Assembly (NCBI GenBank): GCA_029865665.1
Contig: JARXAV010000269.1
Span: 1 to 7,206, forward strand
Length of the DNA: 7,206 bases
Source of the DNA: Flectobacillus sp.
GTDB taxonomy: Bacteria; Bacteroidota; Bacteroidia; Cytophagales; Spirosomataceae
Direction of reading: 5' to 3'
Shown here: positions 1 through 7,206 of the stretch, one piece after another
Layout of the letters: the number at the start of each line of letters is the position of its first letter
Position numbering within the stretch: position 1 is the stretch's first letter
Made by a program: the position numbers and the translations under genes
Notes under the pieces: model-generated
The model's database searches: none
Told to the model about the DNA's origin: nothing
What the model saw: only the letters and a program-made list of their open reading frames with translations

Positions 1-470
1 CCATCAGAAGCCGAACCTTCTGAGTTTTTCTTCATGGTTTCGGGATTGATACTCCATGCAAAATAGCCTTCACGTGGGCCGCTTTGGTGTTGCAGGTATT
101 TCTTTGACCATCGCCAAATTTTATCAAAAACCTCTTTTTTATCGAGTTGAACAGCAATCATCATTCCATACGAAAGTCCTTCGGTACGGGCATCATGATT
201 TTTTACGTCTGATACATAAGCCATTGTATCACCAACAGCAAAATATACCCGACTTGGGCCTTCAAAAACATCATAATAAGCTTTGGCAATTTTTGCATCA
301 ATTTCTTTTTGGCTATAGCCTGCCTCCAAGAATAAATTTTGATACTTTGGTGCAACACCAGAACCTTGTTTCTGTCTTTTCTTACTTTGTCCTACGGCTA
401 CAAGTGGCGATATGAATACTATCGAAAGTAGTAACAAAACCACGTGTTGTATGCGATTATTCTTCATCAT
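1..470 (-). CDS. GH8 reducing-end xylose-releasing exo-oligoxylanase-like enzyme, N-terminal part (runs off left edge)
   Basis: Only the first 156 codons are in the window; the frame is open to the left edge. Residues 1-27 form a signal peptide (basic start, hydrophobic VVLLLLSIVFISPLVAV, cleavage probably near Gly27), so the enzyme is exported. From about residue 45 the sequence follows GH8 enzymes of the Rex type (EC 3.2.1.156), which release xylose from the reducing end of xylo-oligosaccharides by an inverting mechanism. The block HDARTEGLSYGMMIAVQL carries Glu97, matching the family general acid. It is followed by the conserved SGPREGYFAW stretch (130-139) and by SASD at 153-156, the start of the family ASDG(E/D) motif. 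The general-base Asp lies beyond the edge, so activity cannot be judged here. Two ATGs are adjacent (470 and 467); I chose the first. It starts 31 bp after the CE6 gene, consistent with one operon. A plain endo-xylanase or other GH8 specificity remains possible. Confidence 0.85.
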   Translation of the reverse strand, partial: MMKNNRIQHVVLLLLSIVFISPLVAVGQSKKRQKQGSGVAPKYQNLFLEAGYSQKEIDAKIAKAYYDVFEGPSRVYFAVGDTMAYVSDVKNHDARTEGLSYGMMIAVQLDKKEVFDKIWRWSKKYLQHQSGPREGYFAWSINPETMKKNSEGSASD

Positions 471-501
471 ATTTTATCAATTAAATTCAAAATTAATCTT
501 T

Positions 502-2663
<2,162 letters not shown>

Positions 2664-3545
2664 TTACAAGCAATTGTTACGTTTCATCCAGTCAAAAAGG
2701 GGATCCATCCAGCCTTTATGTCGAAAAATAAACCCGTGGTCGCCTTTGGGATAAATGTGCATTTCGACCTCAACTTTATTTTTTCGTAAATTTTCAAAGT
2801 ATGAAATGCTATTGTCCACATCTACGAGTTTGTCGTCGGCAGCGTGGGTCAAATAAGCGGGTGGCGTATTGGCTTTAATTTGTAATTCGTTTGAAAAAGT
2901 TTCTATGTCCGCAGTGGTAGGGTTTTTACCAATGAGGTTATCACGTGAACCACCGTGCGTCAGTCCGTCTTTCATGGTAATAACGGGATAAACCAATATT
3001 TGAAAATCAGGTCGTAAGCTGGTGTTATTGGGGTTTTCGATATAGGATTTTTCGAAATGGGTAGCGGCAGTACTTGCCAAGTGTCCTCCTGCGGAAAAGC
3101 CCATAATGCCTATTTTGTTTTTATCAATCCCAAATTTATCGGCATTTTCACGCAGCAATTTGATAGCCTGTTGAGCATCTTGCAATGAACCTATTTTTTT
3201 ATCCACCATTATGGCATCGCTGGGCAACCTATATTTCAGTACAAATGCCGAAATTCCTTTTTCAGCCAAAGCCTTGGCAGTACTCAAACCCTCGCCATTG
3301 TAAACAATTACACTGTAACCACCCCCTGCGATTACGATGACCGAAGTACCGTTTGGCTTTTCGGGTTTTATGTATTCCAACGTTGGTACGGTGACATCTT
3401 TATACATCCCTTTGTCAGCACCCGTTTCGCTGATATTGCTTACTTTGGCATTCGGAATAGTACCTTGATATAGCGGAATAATCTGCTGGGCGTTCACTGT
3501 ATAGCTACTTACAAAAAGGGCAAGTACAAAGAGCTTCTTTTTCAT
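2664..3545 (-). CDS. Secreted alpha/beta-hydrolase, BD-FAE/acetyl-esterase type (probable xylan esterase)
   Basis: A 293-residue single-domain alpha/beta hydrolase with a signal peptide at 1-19 (SSYTVNA/QQ). The architecture is that of the BD-FAE and Aes-like esterases often annotated in Bacteroidota xylan loci. VIVIAGGGYSVI (70-80) is the GGGY variant of the oxyanion-hole motif, GFSAGGHLAS (149-158) holds nucleophile Ser151, HAADDKLV (234-241) supplies the acid (Asp238 most likely), and GDHGF holds His270. The full triad is present and the length is normal. The probable role is removing acetyl groups from xylan or its oligosaccharides after export; a broader carboxylesterase role is possible, and I cannot place it in a numbered CE family with confidence. 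It is separated from the unknown gene upstream by 145 bp and from CE1 downstream by 205 bp, so it may be transcribed partly on its own. ATG at 3545 is preceded by an A/T-rich leader without a Shine-Dalgarno sequence. Confidence 0.85.
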   Translation of the reverse strand: MKKKLFVLALFVSSYTVNAQQIIPLYQGTIPNAKVSNISETGADKGMYKDVTVPTLEYIKPEKPNGTSVIVIAGGGYSVIVYNGEGLSTAKALAEKGISAFVLKYRLPSDAIMVDKKIGSLQDAQQAIKLLRENADKFGIDKNKIGIMGFSAGGHLASTAATHFEKSYIENPNNTSLRPDFQILVYPVITMKDGLTHGGSRDNLIGKNPTTADIETFSNELQIKANTPPAYLTHAADDKLVDVDNSISYFENLRKNKVEVEMHIYPKGDHGFIFRHKGWMDPLFDWMKRNNCL

Positions 3546-3636
3546 TTTGGTATAAAAATGGTTTTAAGATTGAATAATATATATATCTAATTTTGAGAGC
3601 GTTATAAACATATTTTTCGAATAAATAAGAAATAAT

Positions 3637-3665
3637 CAAACCTAAAATAATTACCAACAGGTTTG
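3637..3665 (-). terminator. Candidate weak terminator/hairpin downstream of the unknown secreted gene
   Basis: CAAACCT (3637-3643) and AGGTTTG (3659-3665) form a perfect 7-bp inverted repeat around a 15-nt loop. In the minus-strand transcript an extra G-U pair (from 3658 and 3644) extends the stem to 8 bp. It begins 26 nt after the stop codon of the 3691-4221 gene and is followed, in the direction of transcription, by a U-rich but interrupted tract (ATTATTTCTTATTT). The position suits a leaky intrinsic terminator or a 3'-end stabilising hairpin. The long loop and imperfect U tract make it weak. Confidence 0.4.
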
Positions 3666-3690
3666 TGCAAAACACTTAGATAGAAGGGAA

Positions 3691-4221
3691 TCAATGGTAA
3701 ATTTTATTGAATATAATCCTCTTGTCTATTTTGTCTATGTTTTGTTTATAGACGTAGTTTAGGGTATAATCTTTCGTCCGAAAAGTTTCGGAATCATGTA
3801 TGAAATCTTTCATTGCGATGTCAATATGAATATTGTAAATCTTCAATGAATCTGTCAAGTTTTTTGCGTCTTTGGCAATAGTATAAATATTCTTACTCTG
3901 ATAGGCATAATTTTGCGTATAAACCTTCACATACAAACTATCTCCCAATTGGCTAACATCTAAGGAATCTACATATCTTAAAGAATCTATCGGAACATTT
4001 TTTATTTGTTCAAAAATCTTATTCCACTGTTCTTTTTTGGGGAAATGTCCGATGAGTCTAAAGTCCATATCCATAAATTCATTTAAGTTAATGCGGCTTA
4101 TGTTTTTATAGCTGTTACGGGTGCTTTCATAGCTCTCTACTTTGTTTGCTTGTGCTGAGGTTTGGGAAATAGCGACAACTAGGCAAAACCATACGAGTAC
4201 TATTCTTGTTGATGTTTTCAT
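3691..4221 (-). CDS. Small secreted protein of unknown function
   Basis: A 176-residue protein I do not recognise. Residues 1-23 form a clear signal peptide (MKTSTRIVLVWF, then a hydrophobic run, with cleavage probably at TSA/QAN), so it is exported. The only cysteine, Cys13, lies inside the hydrophobic core without a lipobox, so it is not an evident lipoprotein. The mature part (about 153 residues) has no membrane segment and no catalytic motif I can name. It is rich in Lys, Asn, Asp, Ile and Tyr, and contains repeated short DSL-type steps (DSLRYVDSLDVSQLGDSLYV, 79-98). It ends in a basic, Ile-rich tail. It is the only gene here without a carbohydrate-enzyme signature, and it sits in wider gaps (107 bp before, 145 bp after) than the tight neighbours, with inverted repeats on both sides. 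It could be a surface or periplasmic accessory protein, or an unrelated gene inserted in the operon. The start is well supported by the signal peptide. Confidence 0.75.
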   Translation of the reverse strand: MKTSTRIVLVWFCLVVAISQTSAQANKVESYESTRNSYKNISRINLNEFMDMDFRLIGHFPKKEQWNKIFEQIKNVPIDSLRYVDSLDVSQLGDSLYVKVYTQNYAYQSKNIYTIAKDAKNLTDSLKIYNIHIDIAMKDFIHDSETFRTKDYTLNYVYKQNIDKIDKRIIFNKIYH

Positions 4222-4251
4222 TGTCGTCGATTTAGGTAGTTAAAATCTCAT

Positions 4252-4299
4252 AGTTACAGTACGCTTTTACTAGATATACAATAAAAACGTACTGTAACT
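4252..4299 (-). promoter_or_regulatory. Long inverted repeat forming an RNA hairpin between the GH43 gene and the unknown gene
   Basis: AGTTACAGTACG (4252-4263) and CGTACTGTAACT (4288-4299) are perfect 12-bp inverted copies. Inside them, TTTTA (4265-4269) pairs with TAAAA (4282-4286). The single break between the two stems is C opposite A on the plus strand but U opposite G in the minus-strand transcript, so the operon RNA can form an uninterrupted 18-bp stem with a loop of about 12 nt. It lies 29 nt after the GH43 stop and 30 nt before the next ATG. No strong U tract follows (ATGAGATTTTAAC), so a classic terminator is not the best reading. A decay-blocking 3' hairpin that stabilises the GH97-GH43 message, an attenuator, or a DNA operator are the main options. 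Confidence 0.7.
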
Positions 4300-4328
4300 T
4301 GTCTTGGGAATGATGAAAAATGTAGTCT

Positions 4329-6314
4329 TTATTGCTTGAATTTCAATGACTTCACTACAATAGATTTACTATTTACTTTAGGAAATTTTACAAAAACATC
4401 GTGATGTCCTTTAATGGCTTTTATGGTTTTGCTGAAAGTTTTCCAATTGGCAGTTCCGTTTGTACTCGAATAAGGTACAGTCGCTATCAGTTTACCCGTT
4501 GTGAGGTCGTCTAACCAAATTTCAAGTTTTCCACTGCTTGTAGCCGAAAGTTCTACTGCTATGGATTTTGCTTTTAGGTTTTGTCCGCCTAAATCAACGC
4601 CTGAAATCATCAACCAACCACCATTTCCTGAATCGTTGGTAACGGCTTCGTCGGCTGTTTTTTCTACGCCATAATAATTACTGTATCCAACGGCAGGAAG
4701 CTCTGAAAAACCATCTTTACAAGTGAATAAATCAAAGTCGGCAGGTTTGCCTTCTGCAAATAATCCTAAGCTCGTTCCAACCCAAGAATTGTAATTAGGC
4801 TGTGTTTTATCAAGAGTAGCAAGGTTAATGCTTTCTCCAATTGGTGTCCAAACTTTACCATTGGCACTGGCAAAAGCCGTAAGGTTATGTTGTTTTCGGG
4901 TCACTTTCAACCAAACCACATTTCCAAAAGTATTTGGGATATTATAAGAAGTTTTTTCAAATTGGAAGATGATTTTTTGACCATTGTCAAAACCACTATA
5001 CAAACTAGCGAATACAGTCTGGTTACCATTACTCAGATAAATACCTGCTTTTTGGGTTGATTCTGAAGTACTTATGTCAACTTTTGTAATGGTCGAATAA
5101 TAATGATCGGTTTCCTTTTGTACGATACTGGTGCGAGCGGTGTCGGGACTTAAACGCAACCATCCTTTTCTAGCTTCTAACGAATATCGGTTAGCATCTT
5201 TTTTACTAAGGAAATGCCAGCTCAAAGCTAACGATGTTTGGTCGAAATTGTCTGAATCTACACTTCTCCACAAGACCCCTGATTGAGGAAGATTAGGTTT
5301 GGGAATAGGTAAGGTTGTCGGAGCCATTCCCCAAGGGCGGTCACCTTCCCAAATAACAGGATATAAGGAAGTTTGACGACCCAATCCTGACCAATCATCG
5401 CCATTATACCTTTCATAACTCTGCCCGATTGTCCACCAAGTCCCATCGGCTAATTGGACTGGAGCAGCGATATGGTTGGGACGACGGAAACCAACTTTAG
5501 GGTCAGTAATGGGTTTGAAAAATTCGCCAAGACGTTCCCATTTGGTAGAATCGCTTGTTAACTCTTTGCCCCTAAGTACGTACTGCCCACCCGAAACATC
5601 ACCAGCAGGGAAGTAGTAATAATAGCCATTGCGTTTGCACATCACGGGGCCTTCTGCCCAGCTATATTGTAGTTTGGCGTTTATCCAATCGAGGTCAATT
5701 ACCGAAGATGTAAGCTGACCATCTTTTCCTAATTCTTGTAAACGATTGGTTTTCTGTCCATTTTTAATGACCATGTAAGGTTTTCCGTCATCATCCACAA
5801 AAATTGCATTATCATAACCCAAAGGCCCTGTTTTAGGATTTGATTTCACTTGAACAGGCTCAGACCAAGGGCCAGTAGGCGAATCTGCTTTACTAAACCA
5901 TTGTCCGTTTGCCGAAAAATAAATCCAATAAGAGCCATAAAAATAAGTAATTGCCCCCTGCCATGTGCCAGCCGATGGGCGGTCGGTTACCCAAGTAGCT
6001 TTTTGTGGGGGCAATACACGACTGATTACTTTCCAATGAACAAGGTCTTTGGAATGATAAATGGGCATATAAGGCGTAAAGTGAAAACTTGAGCCACAAT
6101 GATAGAAATCGTCACCCACTTTTAATAGAGTTGGGTCGGGGTGATCGCCTGGTAAAACAGGGTTTACGTAAGTTTTTACTTCGTTGTAATTGTCGCTATT
6201 TTGAGCGAACGAGTTGAGGTTAAGACAACATAATAAGGATGCAATAAAGCTTAATTTCTTATATGTAATGTGCGTCAATGCCATAGTAATATAGTTTGAT
6301 TTTAACGTTTTCAT
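4329..6314 (-). CDS. GH43 beta-xylosidase/alpha-L-arabinofuranosidase with beta-sandwich domain and C-terminal CBM6-like module
   Basis: A 661-residue exported inverting glycosidase that should act on xylo-oligosaccharides or arabinose side chains. Residues about 48-335 are the five-bladed GH43 propeller. YVNPVLPGDHPDPTLL places the general base at Asp60, GYDNAIFVDDDGKPY gives Asp168 as pKa modulator, and SWAEGPVM gives the general acid Glu221; all three are intact. Residues about 350-533 (VDSDNFDQTSLALSWHFLS onwards) are the concanavalin-like domain typical of GH43 beta-xylosidases. Residues about 541-661 match a CBM6 fold (GGWLMISGVDLGG, KLEIWLDDLTTGKLIATVP, KGHHDVFVKF), which often binds xylan chains. 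The signal peptide ends at SFA/QNS (37/38). ATG at 6314 lies 9 bp after the GH97 stop; an internal ATG at 6284 (Met11) would give a more ordinary signal peptide length and is a real alternative. Twin Cys29-Cys30 do not form a good lipobox. Xylosidase versus arabinofuranosidase activity is undecided. Confidence 0.92.
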   Translation of the reverse strand: MKTLKSNYITMALTHITYKKLSFIASLLCCLNLNSFAQNSDNYNEVKTYVNPVLPGDHPDPTLLKVGDDFYHCGSSFHFTPYMPIYHSKDLVHWKVISRVLPPQKATWVTDRPSAGTWQGAITYFYGSYWIYFSANGQWFSKADSPTGPWSEPVQVKSNPKTGPLGYDNAIFVDDDGKPYMVIKNGQKTNRLQELGKDGQLTSSVIDLDWINAKLQYSWAEGPVMCKRNGYYYYFPAGDVSGGQYVLRGKELTSDSTKWERLGEFFKPITDPKVGFRRPNHIAAPVQLADGTWWTIGQSYERYNGDDWSGLGRQTSLYPVIWEGDRPWGMAPTTLPIPKPNLPQSGVLWRSVDSDNFDQTSLALSWHFLSKKDANRYSLEARKGWLRLSPDTARTSIVQKETDHYYSTITKVDISTSESTQKAGIYLSNGNQTVFASLYSGFDNGQKIIFQFEKTSYNIPNTFGNVVWLKVTRKQHNLTAFASANGKVWTPIGESINLATLDKTQPNYNSWVGTSLGLFAEGKPADFDLFTCKDGFSELPAVGYSNYYGVEKTADEAVTNDSGNGGWLMISGVDLGGQNLKAKSIAVELSATSSGKLEIWLDDLTTGKLIATVPYSSTNGTANWKTFSKTIKAIKGHHDVFVKFPKVNSKSIVVKSLKFKQ

Positions 6315-6323
6315 TTTTAATAC

Positions 6324-7206
6324 CTATTTCACAATCAAAACCGCACCATTAAACGGAACCGCTATTTCAACTTCTTGATTATTGGATACGTTGAACGTGC
6401 TTAGTTTCCCATTTAACTGTTCGTCATCGGCATAAATTCTATACTCGCTGTTTGGGTTCAACATCGGAAGTTTTATCTTCTTTTTTAAGGTTTCTTTTTC
6501 GGCATTGATTGCCACGATATACCAATCCGTTCCGTGTCGTCGAGCCAATATCACACATTTGCCAGGATAACCATCAATGAATTTTACCTCATCCCAAGTA
6601 GTTGGCACTTCCTTCATAAAGTTGATTGCCCAATCGGGTGCATCTGTAAGGTTATTTGGGGCTAAGGCAAAATGTTGTACGGGACTCTGAAATAAAACGG
6701 AAGTTGCCAAAGCATACACATCGGAAGTCATTCGTTTTGAACCACGATTTGGGGTATTATTGCCATTGTAAAATTTATTCAACGCACTTCCACCGTAATC
6801 CATGCTACCAACCGCATTTCTAATAAACGGATGTAGGGTTGCATTAAAAGATTCTTTATTGCAAAATTGTTGTGAAAAAGCTAAGTTTTCACTGGCCAAA
6901 ACGGCCTCGCTTGATGCGAAATTGGGATACATTCGTTCCCAACCACGTGGCAAGGTCGCTCCATGAAAAATACATAAAACACCATATTCATTCGCATCGT
7001 AGAGGATGTCTTCGTACAGTTTCAACGTCACTTGTTTATCCCCTCCAAAAAAGTCAACTTTTATGCCTTTTACACCGATAGATTTCAACCAAGCCATTTC
7101 TTTCCGTCTGGCAATCGTATTATCCATAATGCCTCTTGGCCCTTGTGGGGCATCATTCCAATAGCCATTTGAGTTATACCACAAGTACAAACTCACGCCT
7201 TTTTGC
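6324..7206 (-). CDS. GH97 glycosidase, retaining alpha-galactosidase type, C-terminal part (runs off right edge)
   Basis: The frame stays open through the right edge (Gln-Lys-Gly precede the first visible Met), so the Met at 7196 is internal and 293 C-terminal residues are seen of a family usually near 650-700. The visible part covers the second half of the (beta/alpha)8 barrel and the C-terminal beta-sandwich (from about 200, FIDGYPGKCVILARRHG onwards). Counting from the Met at 7196, KGIKVDFFGGDKQ places an Asp at 48 where retaining GH97 enzymes carry their nucleophile, and EAVLASEN places Glu103 exactly 55 residues later, the spacing I recall for the Asp415/Glu470 pair of the Bacteroides alpha-galactosidase BtGH97b. 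FHGATLPRGWERMYPN is the family signature between them. Inverting, SusB-like alpha-glucosidases lack that Asp, so alpha-galactosidase is the better guess. In a xylan locus this would remove galactose caps from side chains. It ends 9 bp before the GH43 start. Confidence 0.88.
   Translation of the reverse strand, partial: QKGVSLYLWYNSNGYWNDAPQGPRGIMDNTIARRKEMAWLKSIGVKGIKVDFFGGDKQVTLKLYEDILYDANEYGVLCIFHGATLPRGWERMYPNFASSEAVLASENLAFSQQFCNKESFNATLHPFIRNAVGSMDYGGSALNKFYNGNNTPNRGSKRMTSDVYALATSVLFQSPVQHFALAPNNLTDAPDWAINFMKEVPTTWDEVKFIDGYPGKCVILARRHGTDWYIVAINAEKETLKKKIKLPMLNPNSEYRIYADDEQLNGKLSTFNVSNNQEVEIAVPFNGAVLIVK

Noticed and set aside
3570..3590. TATATATATAT run as a functional repeat
   Set aside because: A short A/T dinucleotide run in an A/T-rich spacer is expected by chance, and nothing around it suggests a role.
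3605..3665. Bacteroidota-type promoter before the 2664-3545 gene (TTTG then TATGTTTA at 3605-3612)
   Set aside because: The -7-like box fits except for its last base, but the spacer is about 24 bp and such A/T-rich matches arise easily by chance.
4252..4299. Integron attC site
   Set aside because: The arm ends GTTACAG/CTGTAAC do not fit the GTTRRRY/RYYYAAC core sites, and there is no integrase or cassette array.
4252..4299. Classic Rho-independent terminator
   Set aside because: The stem is strong, but the sequence after it in the direction of transcription (ATGAGATTTTAAC) lacks a continuous U tract, and the stem is not G+C-rich.
5258..6099. Alternative frames on both strands within the GH43 gene
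   Set aside because: The GH43 frame has intact catalytic residues and full-length domains across the whole stretch, so these are shadows.

Overview
The window is a tightly packed run of seven genes, all on the minus strand, so transcription runs from the right edge to the left edge. The A+T-rich intergenic DNA, the lack of clear Shine-Dalgarno sequences (A-rich tracts before the ATGs instead) and the density of secreted carbohydrate-active enzymes point to a Bacteroidota bacterium. A free-living plant-polymer degrader of the Cytophagia/Flavobacteriia kind is plausible, but the genus cannot be fixed from this sequence.

In transcription order: (1) 6324 to beyond 7206, the C-terminal part of a GH97 glycosidase with the retaining, alpha-galactosidase-type signature; (2) 4329-6314, a GH43 beta-xylosidase/arabinofuranosidase with a beta-sandwich domain and a CBM6-like tail; (3) 3691-4221, a small secreted protein I do not recognise; (4) 2664-3545, a secreted alpha/beta-hydrolase of the BD-FAE/acetyl-esterase kind; (5) 1343-2458, a CE1-type esterase with an N-terminal Ig-like (CBM48/E-set) domain; (6) 502-1335, a CE6/SASA-type acetylxylan esterase; (7) below 1 to 470, the N-terminal part of a GH8 enzyme resembling reducing-end xylose-releasing exo-oligoxylanase (Rex).

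Together these look like the enzyme section of a xylan utilisation locus. Three esterases of different families would remove acetyl and perhaps feruloyl groups, GH43 would remove xylose or arabinose units, GH97 probably removes alpha-galactose caps, and the GH8 enzyme would trim xylo-oligosaccharides from the reducing end. Every gene whose N-terminus is visible has an export signal, so the work is periplasmic or at the cell surface. No SusC/SusD pair, regulator or transporter lies inside the window.

The parts that do not fit a plain enzyme operon are the unknown secreted gene 3691-4221 and the DNA around it. It sits in wider gaps (107 and 145 bp) than the 7-31 bp gaps seen elsewhere, and it is bracketed by two inverted repeats. 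The upstream one (4252-4299) is a 12-bp perfect repeat that, read as the operon transcript, becomes an 18-bp stem closed through a G-U wobble. It is a good candidate for an RNA element that sets unequal expression within the operon. A short octamer tandem repeat lies upstream of the CE1 gene. There is no gene-free stretch longer than about 205 bp.
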